A model generated the notes under the pieces. It was not told the origin of the DNA and did no database searches. It saw nothing but the letters and a program-made list of their open reading frames with translations. Shown in pieces: positions 49,971-59,574 of a stretch of DNA of 64,000 bases (the first letter of the stretch is position 1; each line of letters starts with the position of its first letter). Made by a program: the position numbers and the translations under genes. The stretch is from Gracilariopsis chorda (lineage: Eukaryota; Rhodophyta; Florideophyceae; Gracilariales; Gracilariaceae): contig NBIV01000124.1 of NCBI GenBank assembly GCA_003194525.1, positions 62,001 to 126,000 of the forward strand, read 5' to 3'.

Positions 49971-52376
49971 ATGCTGCGCTCCATCCCGGCGGCGCGCGCC
50001 CTCCTTCCCCGCGCACGCGCCCTCGTCGCGTCGTCTTCGTCGCCACCGCCGCCACCGCCGCCACCGCCACCGCGATGGCATGCCGTCGCCGTGCTGGAGG
50101 CGCCCTCCTCCGTTGCTGTGGTCCCCGCCACGCACGCGCCTTCCCCCCGCCTCCGTAGTCGTCAGCTTCGACTTTCCGGCAACAACCGCGAGGCGTATCG
50201 AGTGGCCCGTGTGTCTGGCCTACAGTACAGCCGCAATCAACACGATCTTGTCGAGTATCTGTTAGTATTGTTGGTCTCAGACCGCTTTGACGGTCCTAGA
50301 CAGCGCTTAGACGCAATGATCTCCGCTTTGAAACACGCCAAGTGTGACTGTTCTGCAGCAGTGTATAACGTCGTGTTGGCCGCTTGTGCTAGGGACGCTG
50401 CTCGATTGGGAGCTGGTTCGCACGCCAGGAGCCAGGTGGTCCTGCGAACTGCCTATCACGTCTGGACTCAACTTACCGACCGCTTTGCAGCTGTCCAGCC
50501 GCGTTCTATCGCGCTTATGTACCGCATCTGCGGCGATTGTCATAACTTGCAACTAGCACGTCACATTCGCGCTCGTACTAATGACCCAGTCCTCGCGAAC
50601 ACAGTCGCTCAACCTGTTCCACCCCTCTCCAGTGAGCACGCCACCGCCGCCTACATTCTCTGTTTGGGGAAATGTGACCGAGCTGTCGAGGCTGAACAAC
50701 TGTACTTCAGTCCCCATCTCACCCACCTTCGCGCCAATCACCGTGTGCTAGGCGCATTGTTTCAGGCCTACGTCGCATCCAATCGTATCTCAAAGGCAGA
50801 ATCTCTTATCGCCATGTACGGCACTGCCTTTCTCACCGTTCAGAGTTGTAATGCATTCGTTAAACACTGCGCTCAGCTTCGTCTACATGACACCGCTATA
50901 ACCTTTGTACAGCGTATGGCCGATTCTGAAAGCACCGCTTACCCCCCACCAAACGCCCGCACCTACAATCTATTGCTGCGCGGTCTCTCAGCTGGTACCG
51001 GCGTCGAAGATCGAGACGTTGCTGCAGACCGCGCGTTGCTCGTTGTCGAACAGATGAAGCATCAGCGAATTCATCCTACAACAGTCACCTATAATACTTT
51101 GATTCGTGCATTTGTGTTTCGGAATCAGATTCAACAAGCTTTACAACTGTACCGACGCATGTCCACTCCGAATCGAATCACTTTTAGTCATCTCATGCAT
51201 GCCGCTGCCAAAACACGTGATATCCATCTGGCACAAAACCTGTTACACCATCTTGAGCAGCTCAATGAACGTCCCAATTATAGCTTTATGAAGTCCTATT
51301 TGCAGCTCATTGCGCAGGTCGACGGCGTGCAAGCAGCGTTTGAACATGCGACACGGCTTGCAGAGCGTTTTGGTCACGTCGTTGTGTTTGGTGATGTCGG
51401 TAGTGCAGAAGCTGTTCGCATGGCCCTCATCAGTGCGTGCGGTAAGGTACGAGACGTGCAAGCTGCGTTTGAAGCACTATCTCATAACTTGGCCGGTGAC
51501 AAAGGCGGTTTATTGGCTCCGCTTTACGTTTCTACCGTTCTTATGCAGGTTTGTTTGGCGTGTGGAGAACCTGGTCGTGCACTCGAAGTGTTCGAATCCT
51601 TGAAGCAGGCTGGTTTGCAACCCAACTTTGAGGTGTATGAGAGCCTGATATACGGACTCGCCTCGTATGTGCGTCGCGCAGCGTATCGTGAATGGCACTC
51701 TGCGCAAGAGGGAGCTCAACGTGATGACGGCGAGGAAGAGCTATCCACCGTTCCCGATGACGGTGTTGCGGAGGTGGAGGGAGTTGCGGGTGACGCAGAC
51801 ACGCAACAACAGGCTGCACAGTTGTCGCAGTGCATTAGTTTGATCGTGCAGTTGATCGGCGAAATGCACGCCAGTGGAGTGGCGCGTGTAAGTCGTCAAG
51901 CAGCGTACGTTTATAATACGGTGCTTGCAGCAGCAGCCGCAGCAGGTGATTTGAACCTTGCGCTTCAGGTGTTCAACAAGATGACGCCAACAAACAATCG
52001 CAACATCGTGTACGTGGCGCGAAGCAACAGCGGTAAAGGGGATGAAGACGGCTGTGATGGGTTGTTTGAAAGGGAAGTGGAATTTCCAGCTGCTACGGTG
52101 GGTACTTATAACTCGATGATGTTTGCGGCGTGGAAATGTGGCGTTCCTTCATTCTCGTTTGAGGCTTTTGACATGATGCTGAGCGATAGGTCGGCTGAAC
52201 CGAATGCAGCCACTCTAAGTTTGTTGGCGGATGTTGCATTGGAAGAAGCCAATGTTGATGTCGAATGGTTACAAAAGTTGCTGCAACTGTTAGATAGGAT
52301 GCCAATACTATCGGATGTGGTGTGTAAGAAAAGAGTGAGATTGCGGCAGAAAGTGTTGGCGCTGAGATGGTCGTAG
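49971..52376 (+). CDS. Organelle-type pentatricopeptide repeat (PPR) protein
   Basis: 801 aa from ATG 49971. The N terminus is an Arg/Ala/Pro-rich leader with no acidic residues for about 50 positions, fitting mitochondrial or plastid import. PPR-like helical pairs recur: NARTYNLLLRGLSAGTG, TTVTYNTLIRAFVFRNQIQQ, NRITFSHLMHAAAKTRD, LAPLYVSTVLMQVCLACGEP, NFEVYESLIYGLASYV, QAAYVYNTVLAAAAAAGDLN, VGTYNSMMFAAWKCGVP. About 15 repeats of P type seem likely, with no editing (DYW) tail. PPR proteins bind organelle RNA and control its processing or translation. The final 200 codons are duplicated at 57332-57934. Confidence 0.85.
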   Translation: MLRSIPAARALLPRARALVASSSSPPPPPPPPPPRWHAVAVLEAPSSVAVVPATHAPSPRLRSRQLRLSGNNREAYRVARVSGLQYSRNQHDLVEYLLVLLVSDRFDGPRQRLDAMISALKHAKCDCSAAVYNVVLAACARDAARLGAGSHARSQVVLRTAYHVWTQLTDRFAAVQPRSIALMYRICGDCHNLQLARHIRARTNDPVLANTVAQPVPPLSSEHATAAYILCLGKCDRAVEAEQLYFSPHLTHLRANHRVLGALFQAYVASNRISKAESLIAMYGTAFLTVQSCNAFVKHCAQLRLHDTAITFVQRMADSESTAYPPPNARTYNLLLRGLSAGTGVEDRDVAADRALLVVEQMKHQRIHPTTVTYNTLIRAFVFRNQIQQALQLYRRMSTPNRITFSHLMHAAAKTRDIHLAQNLLHHLEQLNERPNYSFMKSYLQLIAQVDGVQAAFEHATRLAERFGHVVVFGDVGSAEAVRMALISACGKVRDVQAAFEALSHNLAGDKGGLLAPLYVSTVLMQVCLACGEPGRALEVFESLKQAGLQPNFEVYESLIYGLASYVRRAAYREWHSAQEGAQRDDGEEELSTVPDDGVAEVEGVAGDADTQQQAAQLSQCISLIVQLIGEMHASGVARVSRQAAYVYNTVLAAAAAAGDLNLALQVFNKMTPTNNRNIVYVARSNSGKGDEDGCDGLFEREVEFPAATVGTYNSMMFAAWKCGVPSFSFEAFDMMLSDRSAEPNAATLSLLADVALEEANVDVEWLQKLLQLLDRMPILSDVVCKKRVRLRQKVLALRWS

Positions 52377-52842
52377 CGGTCGGGGGGTTGGGGTTTGGTA
52401 CGTGTTTATAAGTAGATAATTCGTGAGGTGGCTGACTGATGCGCATGGTGTTCAACGGATGGAGGTGGGGCGCCGTACATGTAGGAGCAGTGCGTCGGGA
52501 AGGGTGGACGATGTTGGAGACAGTGCTCGAGGGGCATGTTGATGGGGTCGCGCTCGACAGGCTGGGATGATTTGGAGGGAGGCTGCGCATGCACAGATGG
52601 ATGCGGGCGAGGGTAGTCTAGAATTGGGATTTGGAGCGGAGGCGGTGATCGCTGCGAACGGAGTTGCATTGTGAGGGATGCTAGCGCGAATGTGGCGGAG
52701 AAGACGAGTGCAAATGTTACGATGGAGTTTACTGGTTGGTTGGTTTGTGAGGACTGGACGCGGCGTGAGGTCTGTGTTGGCGGTAGTGAGGATCGCTGGA
52801 GCGATGCGCGTTGACGGCGGTGACGTGGCTGAGACATAGTGC
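51731..52842. repeat. Segmental duplication, source copy
   Basis: About 1.1 kb, nearly identical to 57288-58406. It covers the 3' end of the PPR gene and all of the small membrane-protein gene. In this copy GGTACGTG follows the PPR stop, where the other has a short tandem expansion (GGTACGTTTGGTACGTG). Confidence 0.92.
52406..52837 (-). CDS. Small single-pass membrane protein, copy 1
   Basis: 143 aa from ATG 52837. A basic, Ser/Gln-rich N terminus precedes one hydrophobic helix at residues about 38-55 (SIVTFALVFSATFALASL). The rest is Pro/His-rich with CLQHRPPFPTHCSYMYGAPP. The frame is kept intact in the duplicated copy, with only a few replacements, which favours a real gene. The size and layout resemble small organelle inner-membrane assembly proteins, but I cannot name a family. 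It converges on the PPR gene with only 29 bp between stops. Confidence 0.55.
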   Translation of the reverse strand: MSQPRHRRQRASLQRSSLPPTQTSRRVQSSQTNQPVNSIVTFALVFSATFALASLTMQLRSQRSPPPLQIPILDYPRPHPSVHAQPPSKSSQPVERDPINMPLEHCLQHRPPFPTHCSYMYGAPPPSVEHHAHQSATSRIIYL

Positions 52843-53479
52843 ACTTTGTGGGGTTCGGTGTGGCGGGACGAACAGAGTTGAGTGACTTCACTTGTCAAAA
52901 ACCACAGACGTAACTTTACGGCGCATGATCCACCCCTGGCTGGGAAGCATTCCACCACACTGCGATGGAAAGCTTCCCAGCCATTTGCCATACCGACAGA
53001 TGTCACTACAGTTTGCACCGACACGCAAATACGTGCACGTGAGCTCCGAATAATCGGATGCATAATCCCTACTGTAGAATCCGACCCTTCCGGACCAACG
53101 GATACCTACCGGATAATATATAGAGGCAAGCAGTCTCTCCTTCCTTAAGCAATAAACTTGGTAAGACATACCGACACATTGATACAACAGACACTTTACA
53201 TTTCGCGCGCCACTCGCCCGCTACCGCTGAATCCAGCAACAACAGATATCTCTGGAGTCATCCCTATACCCTTGGTACTGGACAACGTCGTCTCATTGAA
53301 TGATGCAAGATTATTGTTGTGCATTTTGGTGCGGCAAGCTGTTGAGTGCGGGAATGCATGCACCGTGTCCACGTGCGCAGGCGACGTGATCCTGTGACGA
53401 GCACATTGTGCTTTCACATGTGAAACGAGATGCGACGAGCGCTCAACGGTGTCATCAGACGAACGGGAAACGCGCGGCA
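52838..53479. promoter_or_regulatory. Divergent promoter region with a long hairpin
   Basis: Lies between the small membrane-protein gene and the BASS transporter. It contains an inverted repeat: TGGCTGGGAAGC (52937-52948) and GCTTCCCAGCCA (52972-52983), extended inward by TTCCA/TGGAA after one A-A mismatch, with an 11-nt loop. No other gene is visible. Confidence 0.6.
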
Positions 53480-54829
53480 ATGGCGATGGCGGCGAGGGGC
53501 GCCTTCGTTGGCGTCGCCGCCGTGACAGGACGAAGCTTGCCGCTTGCGCGCACGTGTTCGAAACGAAGCGCTTTCTGCGGAAGCTTCCCCTCGGCAGTGG
53601 CAGCACGTCAGGCGTCATCGTTCGAGAACCGCACAGACACGCGTCAAAAGCGCATCTCGACAGCGCGCAGCCCGTGGAAGATGTCCGTAGCATCCAAGAT
53701 AAGCGAAGCGACGACGCGATTATTCCCCGTGTGGACGGTGATATGCTCATTAGTAGCGCTTCGCTTCCCGCACGTGTTCACGCCTTTAAGCGGCGGTAAT
53801 GCGGTGCAGCTGTCACTATCAATACTGATGCTGTCAACCGGACTGACGCTTACCCCCCGACAAATCCGTGCAGCCGCTGGACGCACACGAATGTTGGTCG
53901 CCTCCTTGGTGGGGTGCTACGTGCTTATGCCTGCACTTGCTGTGCTGCTTGGTCGGCTTTTCGCGCTACCGGCACCTCTGTACGCTGGGTTGGTGCTGCT
54001 GGGCATTATTTCCGGCGGACAGGCTAGTAATCTTTGCACGCTTATTGCGGGAGGGGATGTAGCACTTTCTGTTATGATGACGACGGCGAGTACGATACTT
54101 TCAGCAATTGCGTTACCAGCGTTATCGACGGTGTTAATTGGTCAGGTTGTTTATGTGAAGACTGTGGCTCTGGCGAAAAGCCTCGCTACTTTGGTGTTAT
54201 TGCCCGTGTTAATTGGCGCTTTGGTCGGTGCGAAGTTCCCTGGTACGGTGAAGAGATTGGAAAATGTGTTGCCGCTGGTCGGCATCGCAGCTGTTCTGGT
54301 GCTTATACTCGGACCTGTGTCTAGTACGGCTGCGCTTGTTGGAGAAGGGCTTCAAAGTTTGATAGTTCCTGTCACGCTGCTACATGCCGGAGGAGGGGTG
54401 GTTGGATTTGCGGTGGTGAGATGCGTCTTGAAGGGGAGTAGGAAAGAGGCTATCACAGCTGCGTTTGAAACGGGATTCAAAAGCCCGGCGCTGTCTTTCG
54501 TGCTGGCGCAGCGGCATTTCGCGGAGACGCTCGTGCGAATGCCTAGCGTGGTGTCCATCGTCGTGCTGGCGCCTTTTGCGGCGGGATGCGCCGTGCTCCT
54601 GCGCGCGCTTCTCGGGGGTCAAGGTGGAGGTGGCGGCGACGGCGGACGGACGGCGGATAAGCAGCCCACTTTTGAGCGGTATGAGCGAACGGCGGGGCGT
54701 GAAGCGACGCTTTTCTGCGTGTGCGTGGCCGGCATCTACACTAAACGCGTGCCCTTGGAGTGCCTTGGCGCCGAATTGGTGCGCGCTCGACAGTTCTCTT
54801 TGCCTGTGCGCGTCACGCGGCTGCTGTAG
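53480..54829 (+). CDS. BASS-type sodium/carboxylate symporter, plastid-targeted
   Basis: 449 aa from ATG 53480 (an earlier in-frame non-ATG opening is ignored). The first 65 residues are rich in Ala, Arg and Ser without acidic residues (GVAAVTGRSLPLARTCSKRS), a plastid-type leader. About nine hydrophobic helices follow. Family marks include LSILMLSTGLTLTPRQI, GLVLLGIISGGQASNLCTLI (sodium-site crossover) and FETGFKSPALSFVLAQRHF. Plant plastid BASS proteins carry pyruvate, glucosinolate keto acids or pantoate with Na+; the substrate here cannot be told. The tail after about residue 385 is Gly-rich and not conserved. Confidence 0.88.
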   Translation: MAMAARGAFVGVAAVTGRSLPLARTCSKRSAFCGSFPSAVAARQASSFENRTDTRQKRISTARSPWKMSVASKISEATTRLFPVWTVICSLVALRFPHVFTPLSGGNAVQLSLSILMLSTGLTLTPRQIRAAAGRTRMLVASLVGCYVLMPALAVLLGRLFALPAPLYAGLVLLGIISGGQASNLCTLIAGGDVALSVMMTTASTILSAIALPALSTVLIGQVVYVKTVALAKSLATLVLLPVLIGALVGAKFPGTVKRLENVLPLVGIAAVLVLILGPVSSTAALVGEGLQSLIVPVTLLHAGGGVVGFAVVRCVLKGSRKEAITAAFETGFKSPALSFVLAQRHFAETLVRMPSVVSIVVLAPFAAGCAVLLRALLGGQGGGGGDGGRTADKQPTFERYERTAGREATLFCVCVAGIYTKRVPLECLGAELVRARQFSLPVRVTRLL

Positions 54830-55187
54830 ATGGGAGAGAGAGATTTCTTTATTGGATGGGGTGCGGACGATTATCTACGGATGGAAGGCAAGCCTCTACA
54901 CGTAGAGATAAAGGGTTATTCATTTGTATTGTAATTGGTATATCCCAAAACTGACAGAAATGAAAAAGCCATGTCGGCATTAAACGGTACCGGGTTCAAT
55001 GGTAGCACCGATAACCTGGGCACAACGGCACATTGCGCGTTCGTGAAGGTTGAGCCCAAACTGCCTAGCTCTTAGAGGACGGAGTTGACAACCGCCGTCA
55101 TACAGACCAGTCTTATCCGATGCGCTGAGCAACACACGCAGTGATTAAGTTGTACGGGATAAGGCGTCGGCTTTACGAAATCTCGTC
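54830..55187. other. Intergenic region, no gene seen
   Basis: 358 bp. It should hold the BASS 3' end and the promoter of the MAU2-like gene. I see no clear element. Confidence 0.4.
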
Positions 55188-57152
55188 ATGGAAGGCGCTC
55201 CAGAAATTGCGTTTCGCCTCGCACAACTTGGTTCGATGTTTTCCAGTCAGCATCGTTTCGTTAAAGCAGCGTGCGCATACTCTTCTGCATCTAGGGCCTC
55301 TAGGAGTAGTCCAGGAATGCAAGCTTATTGCCTCTATCACGCCTCTCTTAATCTCTTCCAACATGCCACCGTAGCCCAGAGCGCGAATACCTCCGAGCTC
55401 CTAACTCGTGCCTTACAACAATTGCGCAAGTGTAACATTCTGCTTCGGAATCAACCCGCCTCATTTGAGATTCGAATGCAAGTTACTGCTTTACTGGAAC
55501 GTATTTATACCGCCAATCGCGATTCTCTCGCAGCCGCTAAGATCATCAATTCCGGACTCGAAGCTATTGCGCGCAGTCAAGAAGACAGAACTAGCTTAAT
55601 GAAATGGTGGATATACTTTCGTGGTCGCGCTGTGGGAAACGCTTTGACCACCGGAAACTCCACGCAGCATGCCGCTGGTATCGCTTCGGAAACAGCACAA
55701 CAGTGCGTCAACTCTGGAGACCACATCTCTGCTGCGGGATTCTTTCTAGCACAATGCCAAGTTTCGCTTGCCAACACCTCTCCGAGGACACATCTGATTC
55801 CGGACTTTGAGCGTGCATTAAGTTGTCTGACTACAGCCAGCCCGGCCTCGCCGATACAGCGTTCAGAAGTCATCATGCTTACCGTTTGCCACCATGTTTT
55901 AGAGGCTCTGTCTTGCTTCCGGGTTGGCAATTTGGCTGAAGTAGGCTCAAGTATAATAGGGCGCTTGCAGGCGGCGTATGCTAAGCTCAGGGCTTTGAAG
56001 AATACCACAAATGTCAGAAGAGAGATAAACGCAAATTGGAAATGGGTCAACCTTGAAGTTATTGCTGCTTTGGCGTTTCATATACTTGGCGTCGTCCGAA
56101 GGGGCAGTAGCGCCGGCGGCAAACGCCCGAAAAGTCACCCAACTCGCATGGCTTTACTGGCACTGGGAAAACTCGGAATCCCTCCCAGGATGCTTCCCAA
56201 CCTCAAGGTATCTGACTTAAATGTACGAGGTGTTTCTAGAACTGCGATACATGCTTTGTGTGTTGCATTGCTTGAAGGGGCTGCACGTTCATATCTGGCG
56301 GAAGGCGATCTGCGAGAGGCTAGTATGTTTGTCTCCGCGGCTGCAAAGATTGTTTTCATTGACAGCCGTTCTCGCAAGCTGATATCCCAAGTTGAACATG
56401 GTGAAGATGTTGATTTAGCTCCTGTGGTTCAGATAACGATGCCGCACGGGGAACTCCTTCAACGCTCTGCGTTGCTTCTGTTGGTGTCAGAATACCATAG
56501 TTTGCGCGCCACTATTTCTGGAGCTCGAGTAGCTACACGATTCCTTCAAGCAATCAAGACACTCCCAGCCCGTATGCGTCCGGTATGTGGTGAAGTCTGG
56601 GTCACTGACACATGGCAGCAAGCCATTTCTCACTTATCCTTGTTGGTTGGAATGGAAAGAATGAAACATCCATTAGAAGATGAGCGTTTCCAGCCTAGTA
56701 CTGTGAATTCTGAAGAGGATGTGGTTCGGACAGATTTTACAAACGCGCAAGTGCTAGCAATGGCGCTGTTCACAGTTGGAGTGTATAATCTTCGGAAGCC
56801 GGCCATCATTGAAGCCCAAAGGGCACTCAACGCTTCTATTGATATCCTCAAGGATGTGAAAGCGCTCAATCAGCAGGCTATGGCAAATGTCCTTGCTGTG
56901 TATAGTAGTATCGGCATGCTACATTTATCCATTACTTCAAAGGATAGCAACATGACAATCGAAGCCGTCAATCTTGCAAAAACAATTAACGATCCGATCA
57001 CTATGGTACGAGCGTGTCGCCAACGTAGAAAGCTTATTCATCGTCTTGGTATTGTGGATACAGAGAAAGCAGAAGCCGAACAGCTTCTCAGAGATGCCAT
57101 GGTCATATCAGAAGGAAAACGGAAGCTCGCTGTTCCGCATATTCTCTGTTGA
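55188..57152 (+). CDS. MAU2/SCC4-like cohesin-loading factor
   Basis: 654 aa from ATG 55188. It is all-helical with TPR-like repeats. Family features: an N-terminal start IAFRLAQLGSMFSSQHRFVKA, YCLYHASLNLFQHATVAQS, the core LLERIYTANRDSLAAAKIIN and WKWVNLEVIAALAFHILGVV, and a C-terminal NVLAVYSSIGMLHLSITSKD. MAU2 pairs with SCC2/NIPBL to load cohesin on chromosomes. The C terminus may be altered: past the stop at 57150-57152 a different frame (57127-57257) reads KVHILGFIGRRLEREVVALS, as if one base change cut the gene short. The family call is moderate. Confidence 0.6.
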   Translation: MEGAPEIAFRLAQLGSMFSSQHRFVKAACAYSSASRASRSSPGMQAYCLYHASLNLFQHATVAQSANTSELLTRALQQLRKCNILLRNQPASFEIRMQVTALLERIYTANRDSLAAAKIINSGLEAIARSQEDRTSLMKWWIYFRGRAVGNALTTGNSTQHAAGIASETAQQCVNSGDHISAAGFFLAQCQVSLANTSPRTHLIPDFERALSCLTTASPASPIQRSEVIMLTVCHHVLEALSCFRVGNLAEVGSSIIGRLQAAYAKLRALKNTTNVRREINANWKWVNLEVIAALAFHILGVVRRGSSAGGKRPKSHPTRMALLALGKLGIPPRMLPNLKVSDLNVRGVSRTAIHALCVALLEGAARSYLAEGDLREASMFVSAAAKIVFIDSRSRKLISQVEHGEDVDLAPVVQITMPHGELLQRSALLLLVSEYHSLRATISGARVATRFLQAIKTLPARMRPVCGEVWVTDTWQQAISHLSLLVGMERMKHPLEDERFQPSTVNSEEDVVRTDFTNAQVLAMALFTVGVYNLRKPAIIEAQRALNASIDILKDVKALNQQAMANVLAVYSSIGMLHLSITSKDSNMTIEAVNLAKTINDPITMVRACRQRRKLIHRLGIVDTEKAEAEQLLRDAMVISEGKRKLAVPHILC

Positions 57153-57331
57153 AAGTTCACATTCTGGGCTTTATCGGAAGACGTTTAGAACGTGAAGTTG
57201 TTGCTTTATCTGAGGAAAGAGTGGGCGGTTTCTTGGATCAATCTCTACCGCAGTCTCGGAATTAGAGACACAAGCCCACGTAGACACAAGAGGAAGAGCT
57301 ATACACCGTTCTCGATGACGGTGTTGCGGAG

Positions 57332-57934
57332 GTGGAGGGAGTTCCGGGTGACGCAGACACGCAGCAACAGGCTGCGCAGTTGTCGCAGTGCATTAGTTTG
57401 ATCGTGCAGTTGATCGGCGAAATGCATGCCAGTGGAGTGGCGCGAGTAAGTCGTCAAGCAGCGTACGTTTATAATACGGTGCTTGCAGCAGCAGCCACAG
57501 CAGTTGATTTGAACCTTGCGCTTCAGGTGTTCAACAAGATGACGCCAACAAACAATCGCAACATCGTGTACGTGGCGCGAAGCAACAGCGGTAAAGGGGA
57601 TGAAGACGGCTTTGATGGGTTGTTTGAAAGGGAAGTGGAATTTCCAGCTGCTACGGTGGGTACTTATAACTCGATGATGTTTGCGGCGTGGAAATGTGGC
57701 GTTCCTTCATTCTCGTTTGAGGCTTTTGACATGATGCTGAGCGATAGGTCGGCTGAACCGAATGCAGCCACTCTAAGTTTGTTGGCGGATGTTGCATTGG
57801 AAGAAGCCAATGTTGATGTCGAATGGTTACAAAAGTTGCTGCAACTGTTAGATAGGATGCCAATACTATCGGATGTGGTGTGTAAGAAAAGAGTGAGATT
57901 GCGGCAGAAAGTGTTGGCGCTGAGATGGTCGTAG
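57332..57934 (+). pseudogene. 5'-truncated copy of the PPR gene
   Basis: 200 codons matching the last 200 codons of the PPR protein with few replacements (Ala to Thr, Gly to Val in one loop; Cys to Phe). It has no start region or leader. It is a by-product of the segmental duplication and is unlikely to be expressed as a PPR protein. Confidence 0.85.
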
Positions 57935-57972
57935 CGGTCGGGGGGTTGGGGTTTGGTACGTTTGGTACGTGT

Positions 57973-58404
57973 TTATAAGTAGATAATTCGTGAGGTGGCT
58001 GACTGATGCGCATGGTGTTCAACGGATGGAGGTGGGGCGCCGTACATGTAGGAGCAGTGCGTCGGGAAGGGTGGACGATGTTGGAGACAGTGCTCGAGGG
58101 GCATGTTGATGGGGTCGCGCTCGACAGGCTGGGATGATTTGGAGGGAGGCTGCGCATGCACAGATGGATGCGGGCGAGGGTAGTCTAGAATTGGGATTTG
58201 GAGCGGAGGCGGTGATCGCTGCGAACGGAGTTGCATTGTGAAGGATGCTAGCGCGAATGTGGCGGAGAAGACGAGTGCAAATGTTACGATGGAGTTTACT
58301 GGTTGGTTGGTTTGTGAGGACTGGACGCGGCGTGAGGTCTGTGTTGGCGATAGTGAGGATCGCTGGAGCGATGCGCGTTGATGGCGGTGACGGGGCTGAG
58401 GCAT
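57973..58404 (-). CDS. Small single-pass membrane protein, copy 2
   Basis: 143 aa from ATG 58404, same length as copy 1. Replacements are few: Ser2Pro, Arg to His near residue 8, Pro to Ser near 19, Leu to Phe in the hydrophobic helix. There are no stops or shifts, so the gene exists twice in this window. Upstream of the ATG the two copies differ completely, so this copy must use another promoter or be silent. Confidence 0.5.
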   Translation of the reverse strand: MPQPRHRHQRASLQRSSLSPTQTSRRVQSSQTNQPVNSIVTFALVFSATFALASFTMQLRSQRSPPPLQIPILDYPRPHPSVHAQPPSKSSQPVERDPINMPLEHCLQHRPPFPTHCSYMYGAPPPSVEHHAHQSATSRIIYL

Positions 58405-58406
58405 AG

Positions 58407-59574
58407 CGTTTTACACAGTTATGGGGTTGTCTGACGTGCCTTCAGAAGAAGTGAGCGGATCACGTACGTAGTCAGAAGGCAAGAACACAATACCGAATAA
58501 CCGAATCAAGAAAAAGGCATTGGCTATCAGGCATATCCTGTGCCCTTGGCGCTTGTTCAATTTAGTATTCAGGAGGACAGCCCAAGGCTCCGCCTGAACA
58601 CTAGAGCGCTGAACTCACCGAACTCGGTTTTGAGAATGTGTTGCAAAGCCAGGTTTGCTTTCCAGTTAATTATTTGGGAGCGGAAGGGTAAGTGTTTAGA
58701 CACCAGAATCTTCTACATTGTAATAGTACGAGCCATAGTCGCGCCAAGTTCTGCTCTTGACGATGGGTTCAAGAACTGCAAAAATGAACATATAGAAGGA
58801 ACTTACATGTGAACGAAAAAAAATGCGCAGACCACAGCAACGCGACTGGAATCTGTTGTTGCAAGGTCGTCAGCACAGCGAAGTAGAACGGGTGACGGCA
58901 AACACTCTTGTTTTAGGCAGCAACACTCCAGCGCTTCCACAAGTGAAGAAAGCCACGGGCTTTACTTCCGTTCTTCCACATTGGAGACGAAGTACGGATG
59001 CCTAACGCTAGAATACTGGCTCTACGTTTTGAAGGCATAATAGACATGCGCTTAAGAGCATATCTGCTGTGCCTCTATTGTAACGGCCCTACTTTGCATA
59101 ATAGCTCTAGGTAGCTTTGGAGATGACACCATTGATCACCGCACGAAGACCGCAGCACCACAACGTTGGAATACAGTAAGATATTTTACCTTATTCTTGA
59201 AGGTGATGCTTGAGGGTTTCTTCCATCTCAAAAAGTTGTCATTGTCTCCGCATCCAAGATTAGGTTGCAAAGAATACCAAACGCATCTGATTGGCCTGCG
59301 CTGCCAAACTTGCTTCAACTTTTAACTTCAACTTTCAACAGAGCACGTCAACAAAGAACTGAATCAAGCATCTGCTCTCACGATCTCCTTGGATAATATC
59401 GCTTGGCAGATTCCCAAGACTTACCACTTCAGATTTACCCTTGGTAGACTACTCCAGCCGCATAAAGAATCTGTAAGCGGCTAAAGTGTATGTGCGATAC
59501 AGTAACCTCTCGAGTCGAACAATGAAAGACTCGACCTCTTTACTAGAACTTACGTTCCACGCTTCTAGGATCTG
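58407..59574. other. Intergenic region, no gene seen
   Basis: About 1.17 kb with short, unconvincing ORFs (largest plus-strand 90 and 60 codons) and no recognisable RNA gene or repeat. Confidence 0.4.

Larger units (their letters stand above)
57288..58406. repeat. Segmental duplication, derived copy
   Basis: Near-identical copy of 51731-52842, same orientation, 5.6 kb downstream. It starts GAGGAAGAGCTATACACCG and ends at GGGGCTGAGGCATAG. Just left of it (57243-57275) lies a 30-bp stretch like the LINE tail at 63050-63085 (AGTCTCGGAATTAGAGAC versus AGTCTTGGAATTAGAGAC). Confidence 0.92.
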
